In this document: in pieces, positions 54,676-63,815 of the stretch
Layout: each line of letters opens with the position of its first letter
Position numbering within the stretch: position 1 is the first letter of the stretch
DNA from: Hippopus hippopus
Taxonomy: Eukaryota > Mollusca > Bivalvia > Cardiida > Cardiidae
Assembly: GCA_946811185.2 (NCBI GenBank)
Contig: OX328104.1
Location: 53,242,505-53,306,504, forward strand
Length of the DNA stretch: 64,000 nucleotides
Direction: 5' to 3'
Position numbers and translations under genes: made by a program
The notes under the pieces: generated by a model
What the model was told of the DNA's origin: nothing
Databases searched by the model: none
Seen by the model: the letters and a program-made list of their open reading frames with translations, nothing else

Positions 54676-55962
54676 ATGGATATTTTAAAAATAACTGAAC
54701 CAATTTTAAAAGATGATAGTATTACTGAGTATGAACACCATGAGTATGAACCAATCACTGGTACCAATCTCAACAGCTCAGGAGCAGAAATTAGGATTAA
54801 CATTGAGACTCAAGATATTTTTACTCATCCTAGTGAAAGTTATTTACTTATTGTAGGCGAATTAGTAAGAAGTGATAATGGAGCAGTTTATGATGCTAAC
54901 ACTAATATTTCTTTAACAAACAATGGTCTCATGTATCTTTTTAAAAATATTAAGTATCAACTTTCGGGTATGGAGATTGAATCTGTATTGAATCCTGGTC
55001 AGGCTACTACAATGCTTGGGTTGTTAAAATATCCGGATGATTTCTCTAAATCACAAGGGTTAAATCAATTGTGGTATAAAGATACAGCAGCTAACGCGGG
55101 TGCCGGAAACACTGGTTTTATTGTAAGAAGAAATTATATTATTAATGACCCTCTTCCAAGAGGTACCTTTAGCTTCAGAGTTCCATTAAAACATATATTT
55201 GGTTTTTGTGATGATTATGATAAGATATTGTATGGAATGAAGCAAACTCTCACATTAACGAGAAATAATGATAATGATGCGGTCTTTCGAGATGGTGTTG
55301 CTCCTGCTGATGGTAGAATTAATTTACTTAGAGTATCTTGGTTTATACCTCATGTGTTACCCGCAGATGAAGAGAAAATGCAACTTTATAAAATTATCGA
55401 GAAAAAAGAAAAAATACCGGTTGGATATAGAATGAGGCAGTGCGACTCTATTGCGGTTCCCGAGTCAACATCATTTACCTGGAGACTTGCTGTCAAATCA
55501 TCACCTGAAGTGCCACGTTTTATCATTGTTGGTTTTCAAACTGGTAAAAGCGGTGACCAACAACAAAATCCAGCCATATTTGACCATAGAAACGTTAAAA
55601 ACATTTATGTTACGTTAAATTCTACTAGATATCCCGCTGTTGATTATAATCTCAGTTTTACCGCAAACCAATTTAGTAGAGTGTATGGGGACGCTTCTCT
55701 ATTTAGGTCTAAGTTTTATAACATGAATGAAATGGTGTCAAACCCTAACATTACTCCCTCAGATTATAAAACCCTTTATCCTTTGTTTTTGTTTGATGTT
55801 TCCAAACAGAGTGATAGATTGAAATACTCTGTCACTGATATCCAAATCAAAACACATTTTACTGAAAATGTGCTTGCAAATACAGAGGCATATGCTGTCA
55901 TTATTAGTGATAGGTTAATTAACTTCCAGTCTGATGGAAATAAAATGAGTGTAGTGTATTAA
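54676..55962 (+). CDS. Major capsid protein (double jelly roll), 428 aa
   Basis: It begins M-D-I-L-K-I-T-E-P. The pattern of strands and landmark words fits the Polinton hexon-like protein: Y-L-L-I-V-G-E-L, N-N-G-L-M-Y-L-F, L-N-P-G-Q-A-T-T-M, F-S-F-R-V-P-L-K-H-I-F-G-F, then R-F-I-I-V-G-F-Q-T-G-K-S-G-D-Q-Q-Q-N-P-A-I-F-D-H. The length is close to known ones. It would form the icosahedral shell. The reading frame is intact. The next gene is on the opposite strand with only 8 bases between the stops. Confidence 0.85.
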   Translation: MDILKITEPILKDDSITEYEHHEYEPITGTNLNSSGAEIRINIETQDIFTHPSESYLLIVGELVRSDNGAVYDANTNISLTNNGLMYLFKNIKYQLSGMEIESVLNPGQATTMLGLLKYPDDFSKSQGLNQLWYKDTAANAGAGNTGFIVRRNYIINDPLPRGTFSFRVPLKHIFGFCDDYDKILYGMKQTLTLTRNNDNDAVFRDGVAPADGRINLLRVSWFIPHVLPADEEKMQLYKIIEKKEKIPVGYRMRQCDSIAVPESTSFTWRLAVKSSPEVPRFIIVGFQTGKSGDQQQNPAIFDHRNVKNIYVTLNSTRYPAVDYNLSFTANQFSRVYGDASLFRSKFYNMNEMVSNPNITPSDYKTLYPLFLFDVSKQSDRLKYSVTDIQIKTHFTENVLANTEAYAVIISDRLINFQSDGNKMSVVY

Positions 55963-55970
55963 GATTTTAA

Positions 55971-56186
55971 TTATCTATTAAGTTTCCAAAATTGCCAACC
56001 ATTTTTTTGTATTATTTTTCTATTTAAATCTGGTTTGATACCATTACTAACAAGTCTTTCAACTACCTCATATTTAAGTAAATGTTTTATTCCTCTTTCA
56101 CCATATCTTCTAGGTACATTGGTTTCACATAATTTTATTAATTCAACTTTAGTATATCTTTTCATAAATTCTATTTTATCATTCAT
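55971..56186 (-). CDS. SAP-like small protein, 71 aa
   Basis: Y-T-K-V-E-L-I-K-L-C, then G-I-K-H-L-L-K-Y-E-V-V-E-R-L-V gives the helix-turn-helix look of a SAP (DNA-binding) domain. The upstream spacer is (TA)-rich with an inverted TTAATATATATATA pair. Its transcription opposes the capsid block. Confidence 0.45.
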   Translation of the reverse strand: MNDKIEFMKRYTKVELIKLCETNVPRRYGERGIKHLLKYEVVERLVSNGIKPDLNRKIIQKNGWQFWKLNR

Positions 56187-56244
56187 TTTATATATATATT
56201 AATATGGAATTAATATATATATAATTTCATTTTTTATTTATTGA

Positions 56245-56874
56245 CTAAATTAGTAATTGATTAAAAAAATTATTTCTTTCTTCCATTAGGTTTTCTTCTC
56301 TTTTCTTTTTCAATTCTTCACAACCTTCTACTTTAACACCTCCCAATCTCATTGTAAATCCACTTTTATTATCATCACTTCTTCCCCAAAGTCCACTAAC
56401 TTCTATAGCATATTTTCCTTCAGTTATTGAATATTCGAAAAATTTATTATGGCTAACCCCTACATATTTATTATTTCTTCCTCTCTCAAGAAAGAAATTA
56501 TTATCAAATCTTTTATTTTCTATTTTCATTTTAATAAATCCTTTTTCTTCATAATTAGCAAATATAGCATTAACATCGAAATTATCTTTTATAATTCTTT
56601 TACTATCATTATCACTGATATCACTTATACAACTCTTTAGAAAATTACTAAATTCTTCATTATATACTATATTTACAAAAGAAGTATAAACTCCAGTATT
56701 AGTATTAATATAAGTATTAAGAGTTGTCATATTTTCAGGAGTTGAAGATGAAAGTAAATAGAAAATTCCTCTCTTATTGTTACAAATAAAATTAGTAAAT
56801 AATATTTTTCCATCATTTGATTTAATTGGGGTTGTAAGTTTAATATTTTTAACTTCACCGTTTAACCTGCTCAT
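56245..56874 (-). CDS. Unknown protein, 209 aa
   Basis: It starts M-S-R-L-N-G-E-V-K, then beta-rich segments, a middle acidic part (S-D-I-S-D-N-D-S-K-R) and a C-terminal charged helix (E-E-L-K-K-K-R-E-E-N-L). Possible single-stranded-DNA-binding or host-directed protein; no motif settles it. Its start lies 111 bp from the polB start in a divergent layout, so they may share a promoter region. Confidence 0.5.
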   Translation of the reverse strand: MSRLNGEVKNIKLTTPIKSNDGKILFTNFICNNKRGIFYLLSSSTPENMTTLNTYINTNTGVYTSFVNIVYNEEFSNFLKSCISDISDNDSKRIIKDNFDVNAIFANYEEKGFIKMKIENKRFDNNFFLERGRNNKYVGVSHNKFFEYSITEGKYAIEVSGLWGRSDDNKSGFTMRLGGVKVEGCEELKKKREENLMEERNNFFNQLLI

Positions 56875-56985
56875 CTTACAATAATTATGTAATAAAAAAT
56901 TTTATAAATTCAAAAATTTTTTATTATTATTTTTAAAAAATAAAAAATGATTTTAATTTAGTAATATAATATTGTATAAATAAAG

Positions 56986-59900
56986 ATGTCTTGGCTTAAT
57001 AGGATATCAAATATTGCTCAAAGAGCTGCATCAAATGTTGGAAGAGCTATAAGTAATGTTATACCTCAATCAATCCAACGAAGAATTAATAATTTCACTA
57101 ATTGGTTAACTGGTAATGTTGAAGAAGAACAATTACCACGAGTTCTTAATGAAATTGTTCAAAATGTTAGAGAAAATTACCCACCAAGACCACAAAGACA
57201 ACCATTTGAAGTTAGAGAGGGAGAATCAGCATTTAGAGACTTTAGTAGAACATATACTATAGATGGTATTGAAGGTTATTCACCACATAGATTCTTTGCT
57301 GATAGTTGGATGCGTTTAATAGATATTTTTAAAAATAATTTAGGGAAAAAAATAAAATTTGTATTTAAAATTAAATTTTACTTAACTACAAACCCTGATA
57401 CAATAACTGATTGTGCTTTTCATAGTAGTCATTTCTTAAACTTAAATGAGGGAGGAATAGAGGAATCATTAAATGATATAATAAATGAAGTTTTAGAAAA
57501 AATAGCTACTTTTCAAAGTAGGGGTAGCGGGTGGGCATTAAAAGAAATTGTACAATTAGAATTACATACAGCCGCCTTTAACCCAATAAGAGCTAATGGT
57601 TGGTTATCCTTACCAAAATGGATTGCTAACAAAAACGCAGTTATTAATATAAAAAATAAAGATAATAAATGTTTTTTATGGTGTGTTTTAAGAGCGCTTA
57701 ATCCAAAAGAATCTCACCCAGAAAGAGTTGATAAAGCTTTGAAAGAAAAGGAAAGTAGTTTAAATATGGATGGAATCGTTTACCCTGTTTCACTTATTGA
57801 TATTAAAAAGTTTGAAAGGCGAAATCCTGGAATTAGTGTAAATGTATATGGTTATAATGAAAACAAAAAATTTTATCCTTTAAGATGTACCGATGAGGAA
57901 AAAGATAAACATGTTGACCTTCTTTTAATTGAAGGTGGTGAAAACACACATTATGCTTTTATAAAAAACTTTCATAGATTAATGAGAAGTCAAGTAACTA
58001 AAGATTGTAGACATATAGAATTTTGTAAACGTTGTTTGAATCATTTCACCACAAAAGAACGTTTAGAAAAACATAAAAGATATTGTAATAATAATGAAGC
58101 TGTTTATGTAAATATGCCAAACCCAAATACTTGGTTATCTTTTAAAAATTATGATAAAAAAATTGAGGTTCCTTTTGTTGTATATGCTGATTTCGAAAGT
58201 GTTTTAGCACCAATACACAAATGTGAAAAAGAACTTAAAAAAGAAAGTTATACTATACAACATCAACAACATATACCTTGTAGCTTTTACTATATTATAA
58301 AATGTTTTGATGATAATGTTATGCCACCTATAATAAGAAGTTATGTTGGAGAAAAAGCTGATGAAAAATTTATAGATTATTTAGAAAATGATATACGAAA
58401 AATTCATCAAAAATATTACCAAAATCCAAAACCTATTAAAATAACAAAATCAGAGAAAGCAAAATACCAGAAAGAAACACATTGTTGGATTTGTAATAAA
58501 GAATTTAAAATTAGTGATGAAGAATTTGCTTATAATGAAGTATTTAATGATGGAGTATTTAATGATGATGAATTCATAAATAATGAATTATTTAATGATG
58601 AAGAATTTAATGATGAAGAATTTAATGATGAAGAAATTAGTGATGAAAAACCTAATGATAAAAATTATAAAGTAAGAGACCATTGTCATTTCACAGGTAA
58701 ATATAGAGGTGCCGCACATAGTAAATGTAATATAAATGCTAGGATACCCAAATTTACTCCAATATACCTACATAATCTTAGTGGATATGATTCCCATCTT
58801 TTTATTAAATATTTAGGTCAAACTGAAGGAAAGATTGATTGTATCGCAAATACTGAAGAAAAATATATTACTTTTAGTAAAAATATTTGTGTTGGGAGCT
58901 ATACTAAAAAAGAAAAAGTTAAACCTATATATCATAAAATAAGGTTTGTTGATAGTTTTAAATTTATGAGTTCTAGTTTGGATAAACTTTCGAGTAATTT
59001 AGAAGAAAACCAATTAAAAATTTTATCGAGATATTTCAATGCTAATCAACTACCATTGGTTAAAAGAAAAGGAGTTTTTCCTTATGAGTATTTAGATTCC
59101 TTTGATAAACTAAAAGATAAAGAATTACCACCTAAAAAAGCATTTTACTCTAGTCTAAATAAAGAAGGAATTAGTGATGAAGATTATGCTCATGCTCAAA
59201 AGGTTTGGAAAGCTTTTAATATGGAAACATTTAAAGATTATTTAGAACTTTACAATAAAATAGATGTATTACTTTTAGCAGATATCTTTGAAAACTTTAG
59301 AGATGTTTGTCGTAAAAATTATAATTTAGACCCTAGTTGGTATCTTACCTCTCCAGGTTTAGCTTGGGATGCAGCATTAAAAATTACTGAAATAAATCTT
59401 GAACTTTTATCTGATGTTGATATGCTTTTAATGGTTGAAGAGGGTACCAGAGGAGGTGTTAGCATGTGTAGTAAAAGGTATGTAGAAGCAAATAATAAGT
59501 ATATGGGTGATTTATATGATTCTGGTAAACCTTCAAAATATTTATTATATATAGATGCAAATAGCCTTTATGCTTGGGCTATGAGTCAACCACTTCCTAC
59601 TCATGGTTTTAAATGGATGACAGATAAAGAATTAAACAATTGGCAAAAAATTCCATGTATATTAGAAGTAGATTTAGAATATCCAAAGGAGTTACATGAT
59701 TCACATAGTGACTTTCCTTTAGCACCTGAACGTTTAAAGATTGAAAAAGTAGAAAAACTTATTCCAAATTTAAATAATAAAAAGAATTACATTATCCATC
59801 ATAAAGCTTTAAAAACATGTATTGAATTAGGTTTAAAGATTACCAAAATACATCGAGGTATCAAGTTTGAGGAAAGTAAATGGTTAAAATCATATATCGA

Positions 59901-60141
59901 TACAAATATTAAATTAAGAAAAGCAGCAAAAAATAATTTCGAAAAAGATTTTTTTAAATTAATGAATAATTCAGTTTTTGGTAAAACCATGGAAAATGTA
60001 AGGAAAAGGAGAACCATTGAATTAGTTAATAATGTAGAACGTTTAGGAAAGTTAGTAGCAAAACCAAATTATACCCATCAAACAAGGTTTCATGAAAACC
60101 TGGTAGCGGTACATATGAAAAAAAACAGAAATAAAATATGA
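56986..60141 (+). CDS. polB: Protein-primed DNA polymerase B, N-terminal and main part (1051 aa)
   Basis: In order: an amphipathic N-terminus; an OTU/papain-like segment with C229 in N-K-C-F-L-W and H322 in T-H-Y-A-F; a C2H2-like knuckle (C347, C350, H363, C367); exonuclease motif I Y-A-D-F-E-S (400-405); an endonuclease VII-like zinc module (C500-x2-C503, D-H-C-H 565-568, H578, C581) interrupted by an acidic F-N-D-E-E repeat (about 511-560); exo II (596-606); exo III Y-N-K-I-D (756-760). Polymerase motif A is D-A-N-S-L-Y (857-862) and motif B N-N-S-V-F-G (994-999). The frame is lost at an A8 run (60,118-60,125), so motif C lies in the next ORF. The 1051 residues plus the C-terminal part fit Polinton polymerase length. 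As shown, this ORF alone cannot be an active polymerase. Confidence 0.9.
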   Translation: MSWLNRISNIAQRAASNVGRAISNVIPQSIQRRINNFTNWLTGNVEEEQLPRVLNEIVQNVRENYPPRPQRQPFEVREGESAFRDFSRTYTIDGIEGYSPHRFFADSWMRLIDIFKNNLGKKIKFVFKIKFYLTTNPDTITDCAFHSSHFLNLNEGGIEESLNDIINEVLEKIATFQSRGSGWALKEIVQLELHTAAFNPIRANGWLSLPKWIANKNAVINIKNKDNKCFLWCVLRALNPKESHPERVDKALKEKESSLNMDGIVYPVSLIDIKKFERRNPGISVNVYGYNENKKFYPLRCTDEEKDKHVDLLLIEGGENTHYAFIKNFHRLMRSQVTKDCRHIEFCKRCLNHFTTKERLEKHKRYCNNNEAVYVNMPNPNTWLSFKNYDKKIEVPFVVYADFESVLAPIHKCEKELKKESYTIQHQQHIPCSFYYIIKCFDDNVMPPIIRSYVGEKADEKFIDYLENDIRKIHQKYYQNPKPIKITKSEKAKYQKETHCWICNKEFKISDEEFAYNEVFNDGVFNDDEFINNELFNDEEFNDEEFNDEEISDEKPNDKNYKVRDHCHFTGKYRGAAHSKCNINARIPKFTPIYLHNLSGYDSHLFIKYLGQTEGKIDCIANTEEKYITFSKNICVGSYTKKEKVKPIYHKIRFVDSFKFMSSSLDKLSSNLEENQLKILSRYFNANQLPLVKRKGVFPYEYLDSFDKLKDKELPPKKAFYSSLNKEGISDEDYAHAQKVWKAFNMETFKDYLELYNKIDVLLLADIFENFRDVCRKNYNLDPSWYLTSPGLAWDAALKITEINLELLSDVDMLLMVEEGTRGGVSMCSKRYVEANNKYMGDLYDSGKPSKYLLYIDANSLYAWAMSQPLPTHGFKWMTDKELNNWQKIPCILEVDLEYPKELHDSHSDFPLAPERLKIEKVEKLIPNLNNKKNYIIHHKALKTCIELGLKITKIHRGIKFEESKWLKSYIDTNIKLRKAAKNNFEKDFFKLMNNSVFGKTMENVRKRRTIELVNNVERLGKLVAKPNYTHQTRFHENLVAVHMKKNRNKI

Positions 60142-60190
60142 TAAACCTGTTTACTCAGGATTAAGCATTTTAGATATTAGTAAAACACAT

Positions 60191-60730
60191 ATGCAAAGAA
60201 CTTATTATAATTATTTTAAAGCTAAATATGGTGAAAAGGTTAGGATGTGCTATACTGATACAGATAGTTTTATTCTTGAAGTAGAAACTGAGGATTTATA
60301 TAATGATATTGAAAAAGATGTATCAGATATGTTTGATACAAGCAATTACTCTGAAAATCATTTCTTAAAAAATAATTGTAATGCTGGTGTAGTTGGTAAG
60401 TTTAAAGATGAGTTAGGTGGTAAAATTATGACTGGGTTTGTTGGTTTAGGTGCAAAACAATACGCTTATAAAACCTTAGATGGTAAGGAAGATAAAAGAT
60501 GTAAAGGGGTTAAAAGAGTGGTTGTTAAAAAAGAAATACATTTTGATGATTATAAAGAATGTTTGCTTACAAAAAATGACCAATATAGAAAAATGGTTGT
60601 TTTAAGAAGTAAGGAACATAATATGTATACAGAGGAGTTAAATAAAAAAGCATTAGGTTCAAGTGATGATAAGAGATTTGTTTTAGATAATAATATTGAT
60701 ACTTTAGCATGGGGGCACCATAAAATATAA
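60191..60730 (+). CDS. polB: DNA polymerase B, C-terminal part with motif C (179 aa)
   Basis: Y-T-D-T-D-S at residues 21-26 of this ORF is palm motif C, which contributes a catalytic Asp. The thumb region follows (G-V-V-G-K-F-K-D-E-L-G-G, then G-L-G-A-K-Q-Y-A-Y). The homologous reading starts upstream of the ATG, right at the A8 run, which shows that it is the displaced C-terminus and not a separate gene. One extra base explains the shift. It ends A-W-G-H-H-K-I, the usual kind of end. Confidence 0.85.
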   Translation: MQRTYYNYFKAKYGEKVRMCYTDTDSFILEVETEDLYNDIEKDVSDMFDTSNYSENHFLKNNCNAGVVGKFKDELGGKIMTGFVGLGAKQYAYKTLDGKEDKRCKGVKRVVVKKEIHFDDYKECLLTKNDQYRKMVVLRSKEHNMYTEELNKKALGSSDDKRFVLDNNIDTLAWGHHKI

Positions 60731-60756
60731 TTTAATTTTATAGATTAAATTATATT
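60724..60756. terminator. Hairpin over the polB stop codon
   Basis: AATATAATTTAAT and ATTAAATTATATT form a 13-bp perfect stem with a 7-base loop. Confidence 0.45.
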
Positions 60757-60758
60757 TA

Positions 60759-60808
60759 GGAAATGGATAAAATTTTTTTGATTTTTTTATGTAGATTTTT
60801 TTAATAAA
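60759..60808 (+). promoter_or_regulatory. Leader/promoter of right terminal gene, shared with left terminal gene
   Basis: GGAAATGGATAAAATTTTTT, then GATTTTTTTATGTAGATTT and AATAAA. See 45,365-45,412 for its partner. Confidence 0.7.
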
Positions 60809-60817
60809 TATTATAAG

Positions 60818-61330
60818 ATGAGTGTGCTAAAAGAGTTTATAAAAGAAATAAAGTTAGATAAAAATATAACTTTAATGAGTGCAATAGATAATATTGAAGA
60901 TAATTTAATATATATGGATATAGTTAAAGATAAGATTAAATTTTTAATTTTAGATAAAGAAATTTTAGCAAAATTTGCAATGCTTTTATCTAATTATGTA
61001 AAAACTATTTTAGATTCTATAAACCCTGAACTTAACCAAGATAAAAGTATTAAAGCTTTATTTCTTGTTGAAATTTATCGAAAAAGAGACGTTTCAAAAA
61101 AAAATTTAAGAAATAGTTATAAAGAAAAATATGGATATAAAATGGATAAGAAATTAAGTAAAAACCAATTAATATATAAATTTATAACAACTTATCATAT
61201 TGATTATGAAAAATCTTTAAAATATTCACGTAATATTAAAGAAATACTAAAAAATAAAATGGTGCATTCTAAAGATATATTTATACCAAATCAAGCAGAT
61301 ATACATAGCAAACTTGAATTTTTGAATTAA
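60818..61330 (+). CDS. Unknown right-terminal protein, 170 aa
   Basis: It opens ATGAGTGTGCTAAA, identical to the left terminal gene start, and its TAA (61,328-61,330) lies 12-14 bases inside the right TIR. The protein is lysine/isoleucine-rich and helical with no cysteine knuckles: D-N-I-E-D-N-L-I-Y-M-D-I-V-K-D-K-I, then K-N-L-R-N-S-Y-K-E-K-Y-G-Y-K-M-D-K-K-L-S-K-N-Q-L. It may bind nucleic acid, but this is a guess. Beyond the first five codons it does not resemble the left-terminal RING protein. Confidence 0.6.
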   Translation: MSVLKEFIKEIKLDKNITLMSAIDNIEDNLIYMDIVKDKIKFLILDKEILAKFAMLLSNYVKTILDSINPELNQDKSIKALFLVEIYRKRDVSKKNLRNSYKEKYGYKMDKKLSKNQLIYKFITTYHIDYEKSLKYSRNIKEILKNKMVHSKDIFIPNQADIHSKLEFLN

Positions 61331-61643
61331 CCCAATCACCCTCTAATCTACCTTGGTTACACATATAATATATATATCAACCATTTATATATTATATGTC
61401 AATATATATGCTTCACCCATTCACCCATTCACCCATTCACCCCTTCACCCATTCACCAATTCAATAATTCACTGCTTCAATCCCTCCATCAAGGAATTAT
61501 TGAAAAACGGTGTTACTGGTCAACTTCCCCCTTCTAAAATAAGGGATAAAAGTTGTTAATTACTCCTCAAAAATCCTCCATCAAGGAAATGTCTCGGGAA
61601 AAAATGTCAAAATGGGCTCGTAACATGTAGTTTACTATCTACT
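61317..61643. repeat. Right terminal inverted repeat, 327 bp
   Basis: Exact inverse of 44,204-44,530. It includes the CATTCACC minisatellite and two CCTCCATCAAGGAA words. Confidence 0.97.
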
Positions 61644-62525
61644 GTCAAAGGAGGAATAATTCAAAATTCGTGCTAGGAAGAGTTATGGTTCTTGTGCACT
61701 GCACTCCGTAATTTTTTAACAATCATCCATACCAAATTTGAAGATGTTCAGGCTAGAGATGACAAAGTTATATTCCTGACAAGTAGAAAATGCTATAAAA
61801 ATGACCATCAAAGGGAAATAACTCATAGACAGAACGAGGTACAGTTATGGTTCTTTCACACTGCACTCCGTATTATTGCAACAAACACAAATGCCAAGTT
61901 TCAAGTCAATCGGACTGGAGATGACAAAGTTATGCTCCGGACAAAGAACTATTCTAAAGAACTTTCTAATTCAAGGGCAAATAACCCCAGTCGTTCAGGT
62001 CTGATAAGACCCATAATCGAACTCATCCGAGATCTTATGGTCATAAGTATTTTGACCAAGTTTGATGCTGATTGGTTAAAAATTGTAGATGCTAGAGTGT
62101 AAACAAAGTCAAATATAGCAATTTTTCTAATTCAAGGGCAAATAACTCCAGTCATTCTGGTCCGATTAGACCCATAATCGTACTCATCCGAGATCTTATT
62201 GTCATATATATTTTGACCAATTTTGGTGCTGATTGGCTGATATTTGTAGATGCTAGAGTGTAAACAAAGTCAAATATAGCAATTTTTCTAATTCAAGGGC
62301 AAATAACTCCAATTGTTCTGGTCCGATTAGACCCATAATCTAACTCATCCGAGATCTTATGGTAATATATATTTTGACCAAGTTTGGTGCTGATTGGTTA
62401 ATATTTGTAGATGCTAGAGTGTAAACAAAGAAATGTGAACGGACGGACGGACGACGGACGGACGCCTACGGACGGTGAGTGATTACAATAGCTCATCCTG
62501 AGCACTTCGTGCTCAGGTGAGCTAA
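61644..62525. repeat. Right half of the dispersed repeat that hosts the Polinton
   Basis: It begins with the second GTCAAA and continues the unit pattern of the left half (GTGCTAGGAAGAGTTATGG). It then has about three units of about 155 bp (AATTCAAGGGCAAATAACTCC.. from about 61,967), a GGACGGAC tract and a GTGCTCAGGTGAGC end. That end is the inverse of the CGCTCACCTGAG start at about 43,612. Confidence 0.75.
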
Positions 62526-63554
62526 AAATCGAACTACCTGTTTCAGAGAAGATCTTCCTGTACAACATTGACGACCTCCTTTGCCGTTATTTATGAAACG
62601 CGCTTTTCCTAATTTTCATTCCAATTCAAACGGGTATTTATTCAATATCCAACTAATATCCGTTTCAAGAAAAACCTATGAGAAAAAAAATCCCAAGGAA
62701 CACAATTTAAATGACACGAGTCCGTCAACATCCCTGATCTCAAAATAAACACTGGTGGTGGGTTATACTTTACTTATTGGGCAATTGTGAGATACCTTTC
62801 CAAAACAAATCCTTACCGTTCAATAGATTGAATTCTAGCACGATTAAGCTTACCAATAAATCGGTTAAAACAACATTTTTCGTGGATTTCCTGGACAGAG
62901 CTTTTGGAATTTGTCTTAAAATGCGATTTATGTGACTTTTGAAAAGGGTGTTATTCTCTTCCTCGGTTTTGTGTTTGAGACTTCTAAATATGATATAAAA
63001 GGAGTAATACGCAGTGGCCGTTTACAAGTTCGGTGATTTTTTACTGAATAAATTTTATTTCATTCACTTTATATTCTTTAAACAATCTGATAGAGGTTTA
63101 CCCAATGAACATGCAATTGTATACAGAGAGATGATTTCAACACGGGGGAATTTCAAAGATTTTACTATGGCTGATTTGCTCAAAGTTTGATAAATAAACA
63201 AAATCGATTTTCAAAAGAAACCAAATTTGTTTTGCTATCCTCGATTTATAGCTAAAAATTGTTGAGCAGCAAACTGTTATAAGTTTTCAGTCAATGCTAC
63301 GGGTTTTGCGATAACTTATTGCAATTCGTGCGAAACCACCTTCTTCACTTATTTTCTTAATATGCTAAGGACCAACGACGCCTGCTTCTGAGATGTAAAG
63401 TGCGTCTGATGATTTTGTTTGAAGTGAAGTGCTCGCTTAATCTCATAAATGACTTTCACATAACAATTCTTTGTTCCAGTACAGCTCGTAAACGAGCCGA
63501 TTTAGGTTTTTTCTCGCATATAAGTGTAATGTAAATGTAAGAGGTAGTCAAAGA
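62526..63554. other. No gene seen
   Basis: Short ORFs without motifs; no repeat recognised. Confidence 0.7.
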
Positions 63555-63815
63555 CTCCAGCCCGATTAATTGATAGATTGAATGGTGTTTTACGCCGCTT
63601 TTAACATTATTTCAGTCATATCACGGCGACAGTTCATATATTGATGTATTTCCTGGGTTTCACCAGTATTAGGCTGGGGCTCTGAAGTGTCTTCCCAAAG
63701 GACAATGCCACGAAAAACCCCAGAGGATCCAGTGCGCCTCGAACCTGCGGTTTCCAGGTTGCGAGTAATGCACTTTACCACATGAGCCACGCAGGACCCC
63801 CAACTCCAGCTCGAA
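63555..63815 (-). repeat. tRNA-derived SINE
   Basis: On the - strand a pol III A-box-like TGGCTCATGTGGTAAAG and a B-box GGTTCGAGGC are followed by a body ending TGAAATAATGTTAAAAGCGG and an AATC/ATCTATC tail. It shares its 3' part with the SINEs at 2645, 15,060 and 16,180. Confidence 0.7.

Larger units (their letters stand above)
44204..61643. mobile_element. Complete Polinton/Maverick (adintovirus-like) element, 17,440 bp
   Basis: Identical 327-bp TIRs begin AGTAGATAGTAAACTACATG and end with its inverse. A 6-bp duplication GTCAAA lies on each side. Inside are protein-primed polB, rve integrase with chromodomain, adenain-like protease, A32/FtsK-type ATPase, and major and minor capsid genes, the full Polinton hallmark set. 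The coding blocks diverge from 49,123-49,161. Base composition is strongly A+T rich compared with the flanks. Several genes carry single-base shifts in this copy. Adintoviruses are the proposed viral form of such elements. Confidence 0.96.

Noticed and set aside
60191..60730. Separate gene for the motif C protein
   Set aside because: Its similarity to polymerase starts before its ATG at the A-run, so it is the displaced polB end.
63740..63790. tRNA gene
   Set aside because: A- and B-box-like words are present, but they sit at the head of a SINE with body and AATC tail; no clear cloverleaf was worked out.
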